Positions 7,820-16,373 of a DNA stretch of 64,000 nucleotides are shown in pieces (the stretch's first letter is position 1; each line of letters begins with the position of its first letter). This DNA is from Sphingomonas ginsengisoli An et al. 2013. GTDB taxonomy: Bacteria > Pseudomonadota > Alphaproteobacteria > Sphingomonadales > Sphingomonadaceae. The position numbers and the translations under genes were made by a program. The stretch lies in assembly GCF_009363895.1 (NCBI RefSeq), contig NZ_CP045434.1, positions 2,932,501-2,996,500 of the forward strand, in the 5' to 3' direction. Below the pieces are notes generated by a model. That model was given only the letters and a program-made list of their open reading frames with translations, did not search any database and was not told the origin of the DNA.

Positions 7820-8584
7820 ATGCGCTTCACTCGCCTGCTGCTGACCGCCGCCTTGCTCGCCGCGCCGGCGCTGCCCGCCGCCGCCGCGCCGACCCCGACC
7901 ATCGCGCAGGCGGTGGCGGCGACCGGCAACCGCAGCACCGACAATGTCGCGCTCGACGCGGGGCGCAAGCCGGCCGAACTGCTGAGCTTCTTCGGGGTGA
8001 AGCGCGGGATGCGGATGCTCGATCTGTTCGGGCTCAATGGCTATTGGGCCGAGATCGACGCCCCCGTGGTCGGCCCCCGCGGCCATGTGACCGTGTGGGA
8101 GCCGACCCAATTCTATACGCAACGCGGCCTCGACACCTGGCAGAAGGGCGCGGGCAAGCTGAGCAATGTGTCGGTGATCGTCAGCCCGTTCGAAGCGCCG
8201 GTGTGGCCGGCAGCGGCCTATGATTTCGCGCTGATCAACCTCGACTATCACGATACCTATTGGGAAAATGCCCAGCGCGGCGTCGTGCGGCAGGACCCGA
8301 ATGCGTGGCTCGCCAAGCTCTATGCGGCGATCAAGCCGGGCGGCACTGTCGGAGTGGTCGACCATGTCGCCGCCGCCGGGAGCGACCCACGTCAGAGCGT
8401 CGAGGCCTTTCACCGAATCGACCCGGCGGTGCTCCGCGCCGACTTCGAGCGAGCTGGCTTCAAACTCGAGGCCGAGAGCGCGCTGCTGCGCAACCCGGCG
8501 GACGATCACAGCAAGCTGGTGTTTGACAAGAGCATCCGCGGGCACACCGACCGCGTCGTCTACAAGTTCCGCAAGCCGCGATGA
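7820..8584 (+). CDS. Exported class I methyltransferase-fold protein
   Basis: 254 residues. MRFTRLLLTAALLAAPALPAA is a strong signal peptide, so the protein should be periplasmic. The mature part has the Rossmann methyltransferase pattern: MRMLDLFGLNGYWAEI at motif I, VWEPTQFY at motif II, DFALINLDYHDT at motif IV and IKPGGTVGVVDH at motif V/post-I. Motif I departs from the usual D-x-G-x-G-x-G, and SAM is not known to be available in the periplasm. The ligand is therefore open. GAGGGAGA gives a good start, and the stop overlaps the next gene by 4 bp, suggesting translational coupling with the symporter. Confidence 0.8.
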   Translation: MRFTRLLLTAALLAAPALPAAAAPTPTIAQAVAATGNRSTDNVALDAGRKPAELLSFFGVKRGMRMLDLFGLNGYWAEIDAPVVGPRGHVTVWEPTQFYTQRGLDTWQKGAGKLSNVSVIVSPFEAPVWPAAAYDFALINLDYHDTYWENAQRGVVRQDPNAWLAKLYAAIKPGGTVGVVDHVAAAGSDPRQSVEAFHRIDPAVLRADFERAGFKLEAESALLRNPADDHSKLVFDKSIRGHTDRVVYKFRKPR

Positions 8585-9942
8585 GCGACGCGCCAGCGGT
8601 CGTCGCTGACGAGCCGGTGCCGGCGAGTGGGAGCCGCGGGGCGTGGCTGATCCTTGCCGCGCTGCTGGTCGGCTTGGTGCTCGGCGTGCTGGTCGGCAAG
8701 TCGGGCGACGGCTGGAAGGAGCCGCTGGTCCAAGCCGCGAGCCTCGTCGGCGGGCTGTGGCTTGACGCGCTGCGGATGACCGTCATCCCGTTGGTGATCG
8801 CGCTCTTGGTCAACGGCATCGTCGGCAGCGCCGATGCGGCGCGCGCGGGCGGGATCACCGCCAAGGCGATCGCCTGGTTCATGGTGTTCTACGTCTTCTC
8901 GTCGGCGGTCGGCGGGTTCGGGATGAAGCTGCTGACCGAGCTGTTTCCGTTGCCTGCCCAGGGCGCGGCGGCGCTGCGGGCAGGGCTGGCCGGCATCGAC
9001 CAGAGTCAGGCGGCGAGCGCAGTTCCGACCGTCGCCGATTTCTTCAAGTCGATCATCCCGACCAACCCGGTTGCGGCCGCCGCCAACGACCAAATCCTGC
9101 CGCTGGTGGTGTTCACCGTGGTGTTCGCCTTCGCGCTGGCGAAGGTGGAGCGCGACAACCGGCGGGTGGCGCTGTCCTTTTTCCAAGCGATCGGCGACGC
9201 GATGCTGCGGGTGATCGGCTGGGTGCTGTGGCTGGCGCCAGCCGGGGTGCTGGCGCTGGCGTTCACCGTCGGCGCGGGGGCCGGCGGCTCGGCGCTCGGC
9301 GCGGTGGCGCATTATGTGGTGCTGGTCTCCTTGCTCGGGATCGTGGTGACGATCGCTGCGCTCCTGGTCGGGCTGGTGCTGGCGCGGGTGCCCCCTGGAC
9401 GGCTGCTGAGCGCGATGGTCGGCCCGTCAGCGGTCGCCATTTCGACCCGCTCGTCGCTGGCGTCGCTGCCGGCGATGCTTGAGGCCGCGCGGCGACTGGG
9501 GGTCGACGAGGGCAAGGCCGACATCTTGCTGCCGATGGCGGTGGCGCTGCTGCGCGCGACGGGGCCGGCGATGAACGTCGGGGTGGCGGTCTATGTCGCG
9601 CACTGGTTCGGGATCGCGCTGCCGCTGCCGGCACTGATCGCCGGGATCGCGGTGGGTGCGCTGGCGTCGATTGGCGCGGTGAGCCTGCCGGGGCAGTTGA
9701 GCTTCTACACCTCGATTGCGCCGATCGCGCTGGCGATGGGGGTGCCGATCGAGCCACTGGCGCTGCTCATCGCGGTGGAGACCATCCCCGACATCATCCG
9801 CACGCTCGGCAATGTCGTCGCCGACGTGGCGGTGACTGCGGCGATTGCGCGCTCGGAGGGCAACACGCTCGAGGCGCCTCGGCCGTCTGCCGTCGAGGGA
9901 GCGCCGTTGGTCGAACCGCCGAGCGCCGCCACCGGCCGGTAG
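8581..9942 (+). CDS. Dicarboxylate/amino acid:cation symporter (DAACS)
   Basis: 453 residues with about eight membrane segments. It has the DAACS hallmarks: the N-terminal WLDALRMTVIPLVIALLVNGI helix, the SRSS-like hairpin motif seen as AISTRSSLASLPAM, and the late helix RATGPAMNVGVAVYVAHW with the substrate-contact hairpin ASIGAVSLPGQLSF. Such carriers (GltP, DctA) import glutamate, aspartate or C4-dicarboxylates with H+ or Na+. The NMDGT motif is modified to GPAMNVG, so substrate preference cannot be read. It overlaps the upstream exported methyltransferase gene by 4 bp and converges with the LytTR regulator gene. Confidence 0.9.
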   Translation: MSDAPAVVADEPVPASGSRGAWLILAALLVGLVLGVLVGKSGDGWKEPLVQAASLVGGLWLDALRMTVIPLVIALLVNGIVGSADAARAGGITAKAIAWFMVFYVFSSAVGGFGMKLLTELFPLPAQGAAALRAGLAGIDQSQAASAVPTVADFFKSIIPTNPVAAAANDQILPLVVFTVVFAFALAKVERDNRRVALSFFQAIGDAMLRVIGWVLWLAPAGVLALAFTVGAGAGGSALGAVAHYVVLVSLLGIVVTIAALLVGLVLARVPPGRLLSAMVGPSAVAISTRSSLASLPAMLEAARRLGVDEGKADILLPMAVALLRATGPAMNVGVAVYVAHWFGIALPLPALIAGIAVGALASIGAVSLPGQLSFYTSIAPIALAMGVPIEPLALLIAVETIPDIIRTLGNVVADVAVTAAIARSEGNTLEAPRPSAVEGAPLVEPPSAATGR

Positions 9943-10083
9943 AGCGCCGGCTTCGGCGGCGGCGGTTGGCTGCTAGGGCTGTGCATGACGGAGCGAGGGC
10001 AGGACCCTTGCTGATCCCAGCCAGGGCCTCGCGCCGTCACCTTCCTCCCGAGGACCCCCGCGTCGGTCGCCGATCTTACAAGA

Positions 10084-10839
10084 TCAGCGGCCGGCGATGG
10101 CCCGTACGCTGTCCGCGTAGAGGCGGCCGACCGGCTGCTCGACCCCGTCTGCAAGGCGGGCGATCCAGCGGCCCGAGGGGTTGCGCAGGAAGCCGCTGAT
10201 GAAGTCGCGGCGGACGATCGCCGAGCGGTGCAGGCGGACGAACAGTTCGGGGTCGAGCCCTTCCTCGAGCGCGGCCATGCTGTGGTGGATGAGCCAGCTG
10301 CGCGGCCCGACGTGGAGACGCATGTAATCGCGCTCGGCCGAGACGCGGTCGATGTCGCGGACCGCGATGCGGACGAGGCCGCTCAAGTCCGAGGCCCAGA
10401 ACTCGTCGAGGTAGCGGCCGCCGGTGGCTGCCGCGGTGTCGGTCACCGGCGCGGCGGTGAGGCGCTGGACGTGGTCGCGGGCGCGGCCGAGCGCGCGCTC
10501 GAGCCGGGCCGGGTCGACCGGCTTCATCAGATAGTCGACCGCCTCGACCTCGAAGGCGGCGACCGCGAACTGGTCGAAGGCGGTGACGAACACCACCGCG
10601 GGGGAGGGCCGCCGGGCGCCGAGCGCGCGGGCGACGTCGATCCCGTCGAGCCCGGGCATGGCGATGTCGAGCAGCAGCAGGTCCGGCTCGAGCGCTTCGC
10701 TCATCCGGACCGCGCTCTCGCCATCCGAGGCGGTGCCGACGAGGTCGACCCCGTCGCAGCGGGCGAGCAGCAGTTGCAGGCGTTCGGTGGCGAGCGGTTC
10801 GTCGTCGACGACCAGCACGCGAAGCGAGGGTTCATCCAT
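10084..10839 (-). CDS. LytTR-family response regulator
   Basis: 251 residues. The receiver domain (1-120) has acidic residues VVDDE (10-14), phosphoacceptor Asp58 in LLLLDIAMPGLDG and a K-containing late loop (YLMKPVD). The C-terminal LytTR DNA-binding domain runs from about 150 to 250 (ISAERDYMRLH, FVRLHRSAIVRRDFI). It overlaps the sensor kinase gene by 8 bp, so the pair is a LytS/LytR-type two-component system. The target promoters are unknown; related systems often control neighbouring genes or cell-envelope functions. Confidence 0.95.
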   Translation of the reverse strand: MDEPSLRVLVVDDEPLATERLQLLLARCDGVDLVGTASDGESAVRMSEALEPDLLLLDIAMPGLDGIDVARALGARRPSPAVVFVTAFDQFAVAAFEVEAVDYLMKPVDPARLERALGRARDHVQRLTAAPVTDTAAATGGRYLDEFWASDLSGLVRIAVRDIDRVSAERDYMRLHVGPRSWLIHHSMAALEEGLDPELFVRLHRSAIVRRDFISGFLRNPSGRWIARLADGVEQPVGRLYADSVRAIAGR

Positions 10840-12085
10840 CCTTGGCCAGGTCGCACGTCATGGGCAGGGTCATGATCACTCGATAGCCGCCTTCGCCCGA
10901 GGGGCCAAATCGGCAGGAGGCAGCTTGGCCGAAGCGAACCGCGAGGCGCTGGCAGACGTTGGTGAGGCCGACCCCGGTGCTCTCGGGCTGCGCGCGCGCG
11001 CGCGGCGACTTGAGCGCGACCCCGCCGCTGTTGGTGATCTCAATTTGCATCACGCCCGGCTCGGGCTCGGTCGCGGCGATCCGCAGGGTTACCTTGTCGC
11101 GGGTCGCCGAGACGCCGTACTTGATCGCATTCTCGACCACCGGCTGGAGGAGCAACGCGGGCAGGAGCGTCTGGCTGAGGTGTGCGGGCACGTCGATGTC
11201 GACCTTGAGCCGGCGCGGGAAGCGGGTCTTCTCGATGTCGAGGTAGAGGCGCTGGAGGGCGATCTCCTCGGCCAGCGTGACGTCGGCGGTCGGATTCACC
11301 GACAGGCTGGTGCGGAAAAAGGTCGAGAGCTTGAGGATCATCGTCTCGGCCTCCTGCGCGCGTCCGGTCATCACCAGCGAGGAGAGGCTGTTCAGCGTGT
11401 TGAACAGGAAGTGCGGATTGACCTGATAGCGGAGTGCGCGGACCTGCGCCGACTGGGCGGCGCTTTCGGCCTGGGCGGCGCGGCGGGATAGTGCGAGTGC
11501 CTGCCGCTGGCTGACCGAGGCGAGGTAGAAGGCGCTCCAGGCGACGAAGAAGAACAGCCAGACGACGGCGGTGTCGGCGGCGAAGCGGAGCCGGTCGCGC
11601 TGGGAAAACTCGTTGATCCGCGGCGGGGTCAGCACGACCGGATCGGCGGCGCGCCGCTCGATGCGGATCTGGTCGCCCTTCTGGATGACCATGAACCCCT
11701 CACGGGTTTGGAAACGCATTTCCTCCTTGCTGCTCTTCATATAGGCTTCGGTGCCGACCAGGGTCGTGGCCAAAGCAGCGGCGGCAAGGATCGAGCCGAG
11801 CAGGGCGACCACCGCCTTGCGACCGAGGCTAGGCCCCGGCGCGAACAGCTGAACGGCGGTATAGATGCCGAAGGTAAGGACGGTGCCGGCGAACAAGGTG
11901 ATGAGCTTGTTCTCGAGCACGGTGAGGGGATCGTCGCCGAGGAAAGCGCGGGCGATCACGGTGATCGCATAAGCAATCCAGAAGCCGACGATGAGGACGA
12001 TGGCGCGGCCGAGATCGGCGAAGCGGCGGTCATCGTTCCTGACCGGACCGACCCCGGTGACATCGACGGCGGAGAGCATGTTCAT
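10832..12085 (-). CDS. LytS-like sensor histidine kinase
   Basis: 417 residues. It has four hydrophobic segments (about 27-47, 63-82, 92-112, 172-191) with an extracytoplasmic loop of about 60 residues between the third and fourth. A coiled-coil linker precedes the His_kinase domain with H225 in VNPHFLFNTLNSLSSLV. The N-box is QPVVENAIKYG (315-324), followed by a short G-box (STGVGLTNVCQRL). This is the HPK8/LytS architecture. It is the first gene of the pair with the LytTR regulator; the 8-bp overlap implies translational coupling. Confidence 0.93.
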   Translation of the reverse strand: MNMLSAVDVTGVGPVRNDDRRFADLGRAIVLIVGFWIAYAITVIARAFLGDDPLTVLENKLITLFAGTVLTFGIYTAVQLFAPGPSLGRKAVVALLGSILAAAALATTLVGTEAYMKSSKEEMRFQTREGFMVIQKGDQIRIERRAADPVVLTPPRINEFSQRDRLRFAADTAVVWLFFFVAWSAFYLASVSQRQALALSRRAAQAESAAQSAQVRALRYQVNPHFLFNTLNSLSSLVMTGRAQEAETMILKLSTFFRTSLSVNPTADVTLAEEIALQRLYLDIEKTRFPRRLKVDIDVPAHLSQTLLPALLLQPVVENAIKYGVSATRDKVTLRIAATEPEPGVMQIEITNSGGVALKSPRARAQPESTGVGLTNVCQRLAVRFGQAASCRFGPSGEGGYRVIMTLPMTCDLAKDG

Positions 12086-12219
12086 GGTGCGATAGTCTGC
12101 GCGCGCGCCGGCGCTTGCGCAACGTTCGCCTGCCCGCCTGCCGAAGCGGGCGGGCGACTGGTCGAAGGAACGGCCATGCCCAACGGATCGTTACGGCAGC
12201 CAAATCAGGAGAAGAGCGG

Positions 12220-12429
12220 ATGACCACCGAACAGACCCCGACGCCGCCGGCCGTGCTGTCGGGCGATCCCGAGCATGAGCTTGAGCGCAAGCTGCGCAAG
12301 AACCCCGACGACCAGGACGCCAAGGTCGACCTCGGCAGCGACGAATCGATGGACGCGTCGGACCCGCCGGCCGCGGCTCAGCCCGGGCAGAACGACGAGC
12401 CGGTGCCCTCGTCCGGCTTTCCCCAATAG
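12220..12429 (+). CDS. Small acidic hypothetical protein
   Basis: 69 residues, rich in D, E, P, Q and S, probably disordered. A good ribosome-binding site (CAGGAGAAGAG) precedes the ATG at 12220. No signal peptide, no cysteine, no recognised domain. The D/E-P-rich composition is similar to short sphingomonad proteins of unknown function. It stands alone between the divergent kinase gene and the next + strand gene. Confidence 0.6.
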   Translation: MTTEQTPTPPAVLSGDPEHELERKLRKNPDDQDAKVDLGSDESMDASDPPAAAQPGQNDEPVPSSGFPQ

Positions 12430-12638
12430 CCCTCGCGCGCCGATGCCGCGGTCAAGGTGAACTCCTGACGCGTGGTATTTGAGTGACGGTGCGCCGCCAT
12501 CCCGAGCGCTGCGTGCAATCAGTCCTTGATGAAGACCAACCCCTCTGATTCAATATCGGTGGGGATCGGGACTGTGGTTAAGGATTGGGCAACCACCTTC
12601 TGCGCAAGTTTCCCGTAGGCGTTAAGGGAGTCGGGGTG

Positions 12639-13190
12639 ATGAGCACGCGGAACGTCCAACCTGCTGGCGGTGCGCTGTTGCTGAGCGAGATCAAGGAATT
12701 CGCCGCCTTTCCGAAGGCGACGCAGCGCTACATCCGCCGCTCGCTCGACATCGCCTACGGTCGCCGCGACGCGCTCGGCTGCTGGGCCCGCGACGAGGGC
12801 GAAGCCGCTTCGATCCGCGCGCAGGGCTGCATCTACAAGCAGCTCGAAGCGCTGCGGCTGCAGGTGCCCGACGACAGCGGGCTCGACACCATCGATCCGT
12901 TCATGGGCGCGCTGATCACCGTCGCCGCCTTCGACCTCGGCCAGGACCGGCTGCCGAACTTCGCGGCGTTCCGCTTCCTCTACGAGCGGCTGCTCGGCGC
13001 GGGTGTCCGCCCGTGGCTGCCGGCGGCCTTCTGCGCGGCCGCGGCGCTGCCGCATCTCCACCCCGATCGCCGGCGCACCTTGCTCCAGTCGATCAGCGAG
13101 AGCGCGGCGACCGCGCCTGGCTGGTCGAACCGCGAGCCGGTGTTCTGGCCCGAGTGGGTGGAAAAGGTCGACATTGCCGCCGCGGCCTGA
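12639..13190 (+). CDS. Hypothetical protein, helical
   Basis: 183 residues, soluble and mostly helical by composition, no signal peptide or membrane segment, no family recognised. Notable stretches are FPKATQRYIRRSLDIAYG and WLPAAFCAAAALPHLHPDRR. The ATG at 12639 is preceded by AAGGGAG. A TTGATG/TCAATA pair near 12525-12555 is a possible promoter in the 209-bp gap upstream, which otherwise holds nothing I can name. It converges with the HAD nucleotidase gene, with a 4-bp gap. Confidence 0.65.
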   Translation: MSTRNVQPAGGALLLSEIKEFAAFPKATQRYIRRSLDIAYGRRDALGCWARDEGEAASIRAQGCIYKQLEALRLQVPDDSGLDTIDPFMGALITVAAFDLGQDRLPNFAAFRFLYERLLGAGVRPWLPAAFCAAAALPHLHPDRRRTLLQSISESAATAPGWSNREPVFWPEWVEKVDIAAAA

Positions 13191-13194
13191 GGCC

Positions 13195-13683
13195 TCACGC
13201 GGGCGCCTTCACCGACGGATAGATTTGCGCGAGGACGGCTAAGCTCGTCCGTGCATCGTGGTGGTGGACGAAGATGCCGCCGGCATCTTCCCATTTGTCG
13301 CGGTGGCGCAGCATGTCGTCGACCAGCACGTCGGCCCCGGTCATGTGGCGATATTTGTCGCGCGCCATGCAGGTGATGATCGGCACGCCGGGAAAGTGCG
13401 CGGCTGCCCAGGCGACCTTCTGCGGCGCCGCCCAATTGCCGAGCGGCATCCCGGTGAGGATGGTCGGCTTGAGGTGCTTGACGCCGTCAAATAGCACCAT
13501 CGCGTCGGGCATCAGCGGCAGGGATGCGTAGAAGTCGGGAAACTGGGCCAGCTTGCGCCAGAAGCGATTGGGCCCGTGCTTTGCGTCGAAGGCCGCGAGC
13601 GACATGCCTAGCGCCTTGGCCGCGCCGGCCTTGAAGTCGGCCAGCACGCCGTCGCAGTCGAGGAACAGGTGGGGTTCGCTCAC
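13195..13683 (-). CDS. HAD-family 5'(3')-deoxyribonucleotidase-like phosphatase
   Basis: 162 residues. HAD motif I is D9-C-D11 in LFLDCDGVLADF; motif II is ILTGMP; motif III Lys and motif IV (GADVLVDDM) follow. The helical insert between motifs I and II and the overall length fit the NT5C (5' nucleotidase, deoxy, C-type) branch, which removes phosphate from deoxynucleoside monophosphates. The substrate is an inference from family. Its start is 1 bp from the end of the 2H-like gene, so the two are one transcription unit together with the Mur ligase upstream. Confidence 0.8.
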   Translation of the reverse strand: MSEPHLFLDCDGVLADFKAGAAKALGMSLAAFDAKHGPNRFWRKLAQFPDFYASLPLMPDAMVLFDGVKHLKPTILTGMPLGNWAAPQKVAWAAAHFPGVPIITCMARDKYRHMTGADVLVDDMLRHRDKWEDAGGIFVHHHDARTSLAVLAQIYPSVKAPA

Positions 13684-13684
13684 G

Positions 13685-14038
13685 TCAAAACCGCGCCGGG
13701 GTCAGCGTGATGGGGATCGGATGGTCGAGCTCCTGCCAGCCGCGCTCTTTCAGCACATCGTTGCTCTCGTGTGCCTGGCGGCCGTCGGCGAGCGACCAGG
13801 TGATGTGGTAGGTGCCGCCGTCGGGGCGGTCGACGCTGCCGTCGATGGTCACCACCATCGCCTCGACGCCCTGCTCGTCGTCAGTGCGGCCGACGATCGC
13901 TGCCTTCACCGCACCCGGTTTGCCGCCGAACGGCTTGAGGGTGACATGGTCGGCATCGGGATGGGCGTAGCGCGGGGGATGCTCGGCGAGCAGCCGCTCA
14001 CGCTCCGCAGGGTCGAGTTTCCAGCCGGCGACGGTCAT
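13685..14038 (-). CDS. Small protein with two HxTx motifs (2H phosphoesterase-like)
   Basis: 117 residues. Two H-h-T-h motifs are visible: HVTL at 31-34 and HITW at 78-81. Paired HxTx motifs are the signature of the 2H phosphoesterase superfamily (LigT, CPDase, AKAP7-type), which opens 2',3'-cyclic or 1'',2''-cyclic phosphates on nucleotides or RNA ends. The motif spacing here (47 residues) is shorter than in LigT, so the assignment is tentative; it may belong to the RNA-repair-like branch. It lies between the HAD phosphatase (1 bp away) and the Mur ligase (11 bp away), all on the minus strand. Confidence 0.55.
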   Translation of the reverse strand: MTVAGWKLDPAERERLLAEHPPRYAHPDADHVTLKPFGGKPGAVKAAIVGRTDDEQGVEAMVVTIDGSVDRPDGGTYHITWSLADGRQAHESNDVLKERGWQELDHPIPITLTPARF

Positions 14039-14049
14039 TGTTGAACCAA

Positions 14050-15441
14050 TCAGCTGCGCGCGGTGAGGTTCCGCACCAGCTCGGCGGCGAACTCGCTGAG
14101 CGTGTCGTCGCGGGCGCCGAGGATAGCGATGGTGTCGCCGGGGCGCGCTTCGGACAGCAGGCGCGCGGCGATCTCGGGCCGGGCCGCGAGATGCTCGGCG
14201 GTGCCACCGGCATGGTTGATCGCGGCGGCCAGCCAATCTGAACCGCGCGAGCGGTCGACCGTCCCGCCCTGGTAGACCGGGTCGCTGAGCAGCAACAGGT
14301 CGTCGGCGCCGAGCCCGTCGGCGAAGGTCGCGGCAAGCTCTTCGCCCATCTTGGCCAGCGGGCCGTAGCCGTGCGGCTGGAACATGATGAGCTTGCGCCC
14401 GCTCCGAGCGGCGAGGGTCGCGAGGGTGGCGGCGATCTTGTCGGGATTGTGCGCGAAATCGTCGAGCACGGTGACGCCGCCAGCGCTGCCGACGGTCTCG
14501 AACCGACGCTTGAGGCCCACGAAGCGGCCGATCGCCGCGGCGGCATCGGCCAGCGGCACGCCGAGCGCGCGCACCGCGGCGAGCGCGGCGAGCGTGTTCG
14601 ACGCATTGTGGCGCCCCGGCAGCGCCAGCTGGACCGGCCAGCGGACGCCGTCGGCCTCGACCTCGAAGCGCGAGCCGTCGGGCCCGAGCTGGAGGTCGCG
14701 GCCGCGGACCGCCGCCGACGGGCTGTCGAAGCCGTAGCCGATGGCAGTGCCGAGCCGCTCGGCGAGGAGGCGGGCTTCGGGGTCGTCGAGATTGACCACC
14801 GCATGGGCCGCGCGGGCGAGGAAGCCGCCGAACAGGTCGCGCAGCTCGTCCATTTCCTTGTGGTCGAGGCTGACGTTGTTGAGCACCGCGACGTCGGGCC
14901 GGTAGAGCGCGATCGAGCCGTCGCTCTCGTCGACCTCGCTGACGAACAGCTCGGGATCGCCGACCAGCGCGCTGGCGAAGGGCGCTTCGGGGGCGATGAA
15001 ATTCTTCATCACCGCGCCGTTCATCACCGTCGGCTGGCGATTTAGCGCGAACAGGATCCAGCCGATCATCCCGGTGACGGTCGACTTGCCGCTGGTCCCG
15101 CCGACGGCGACGCTGCGCTGCGCGGCATTGAGCAACTGGGCGAGGAGCTGAGGACGAGTGAGGTGAGGAAGGCCGAGTTCGCGGGCGCGGACGACGTCGG
15201 GGATGGTCTCCTCGACCGCCGCGGAGGTGACGAGGGTCATGCCTTCGGCGAGGCCCGAACCGTCCTGGGAGAAGAGCTGGATGCCGAGCGAGCGGAGGAA
15301 GTCGAACTTGGGCGCCAGCCGCCCGGCGTCGAGCGCGCGGTCGGAGCCGGCGACGCGGTGACCCTGGGCGCGGACGATGCAGGCGAGGGGCAACATCCCA
15401 CTGCCGCCGACCCCGCAGAAGAAGTAGCTGGATTGACTCAT
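14050..15441 (-). CDS. Mur ligase family protein (MurC/Mpl-type UDP-MurNAc ligase)
   Basis: 463 residues with all three Mur ligase domains. N-terminal UDP-binding Rossmann fold starts FFCGVGGSGM; the ATP P-loop is GTSGKST (115-121); central SEVDESDGS and NNVSLDHKEMDE supply metal and ATP contacts; the C-terminal domain has VLDDFAHNPDKI. These are MurC/Mpl characters. It is outside any division/cell-wall cluster and is divergent (46 bp) from an LD-carboxypeptidase gene. A recycling ligase that joins salvaged tripeptide to UDP-MurNAc (Mpl role) is therefore as plausible as the de novo L-alanine-adding step. Sequence alone does not decide. Confidence 0.85.
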   Translation of the reverse strand: MSQSSYFFCGVGGSGMLPLACIVRAQGHRVAGSDRALDAGRLAPKFDFLRSLGIQLFSQDGSGLAEGMTLVTSAAVEETIPDVVRARELGLPHLTRPQLLAQLLNAAQRSVAVGGTSGKSTVTGMIGWILFALNRQPTVMNGAVMKNFIAPEAPFASALVGDPELFVSEVDESDGSIALYRPDVAVLNNVSLDHKEMDELRDLFGGFLARAAHAVVNLDDPEARLLAERLGTAIGYGFDSPSAAVRGRDLQLGPDGSRFEVEADGVRWPVQLALPGRHNASNTLAALAAVRALGVPLADAAAAIGRFVGLKRRFETVGSAGGVTVLDDFAHNPDKIAATLATLAARSGRKLIMFQPHGYGPLAKMGEELAATFADGLGADDLLLLSDPVYQGGTVDRSRGSDWLAAAINHAGGTAEHLAARPEIAARLLSEARPGDTIAILGARDDTLSEFAAELVRNLTARS

Positions 15442-15487
15442 GGCCGCCGCCCTATTGAGCGAGGCGGCTCAAGACAAAGGAAAAGCC

Positions 15488-16297
15488 ATGCGGATTGCGC
15501 TGGTCGCGCCGAGTTGCCCGTTGAAGCGAGAGGCCGCCGAAGCGTTGACGGCGATCGTCGCTGAGCGCGGCGACTGCGAATTGGCGATCCATCCGCAATG
15601 CTTTTTCAGCGACGGCCACTTCGCCGGGACCGACGCGGAGCGGCTGGCAGCGCTGCGCGCGGTGACGGACGATCCGGCGGTTGACGCGGTGTGGTTCGCG
15701 CGCGGCGGTTACGGGTCGAACCGGATCGCGGGGGCGGCGATGGGGCAGGTCAGCGAGGTTGCGCGGGCCAAGCGCTTCCTCGGCTATAGCGACGGCGGGT
15801 TCCTGCTTGCCGGACTGCAGCGGAGCGGCTGCGCGGTGGCGCACGGGCCGATGGCGCAGGATGTGCTGCGGCCGGGCGGAGCGGCGGCGATCGGCCGCGC
15901 GCTCGACTGGCTGGTGCGGCAGGATTCGGCCGCGCTTGAGCCGTCGCTCTCTGGGCCGAGCTTCGCCTTCAACCTGACGGTGCTGTCGTGTCTGCTCGGG
16001 ACCGAACTCGAACCCGATTTCACCGGCGCTCAGTTGCTGATCGAGGAACTGGACGAGGAGCATTACCGGATTGACCGGCTGATGTACCATCTGACCGCGA
16101 CGTCGGCCGTCCGGAAAAGCGCGGGAATCCGGCTCGGCCGCTGCTATGTCCCTGAAAACGACCGACCCTTCGGGCGCGACGAGGAAGCGATCGTGCGCGA
16201 GTGGTGCGAGCGCTCGGGCGTGCCGTACCGGGGCCGCGCGGACATCGGCCATGATGCCGATAATAAAGTCGTCCCATTTCCACTCGTCGCAGCCTGA
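15488..16297 (+). CDS. LD-carboxypeptidase (peptidase family S66)
   Basis: 269 residues; no signal peptide, so cytoplasmic as for LdcA. Family S66 features are the N-terminal RIALVAPSCP strand, ARGGYGSNRI, the nucleophile elbow LGYSDGG with Ser101, the acidic LLIEELDEEHYRIDRLMYHL stretch (about 183-202) and His255 in GHDADNK. LdcA removes the terminal D-Ala from recycled murein tetrapeptides. I chose ATG 15488 (AAGGAAAA upstream) over 15440, which would overlap the divergent Mur ligase start. The divergent arrangement with a MurC/Mpl-type ligase fits peptidoglycan recycling. Confidence 0.9.
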   Translation: MRIALVAPSCPLKREAAEALTAIVAERGDCELAIHPQCFFSDGHFAGTDAERLAALRAVTDDPAVDAVWFARGGYGSNRIAGAAMGQVSEVARAKRFLGYSDGGFLLAGLQRSGCAVAHGPMAQDVLRPGGAAAIGRALDWLVRQDSAALEPSLSGPSFAFNLTVLSCLLGTELEPDFTGAQLLIEELDEEHYRIDRLMYHLTATSAVRKSAGIRLGRCYVPENDRPFGRDEEAIVREWCERSGVPYRGRADIGHDADNKVVPFPLVAA

Positions 16298-16373
16298 AAA
16301 TCGGCCCTCGACGAGGGTATTGCACGCCGCTCCGCTTTGCGCTCTACCGAGAGAGGAACAACAGGAGGGCCTC

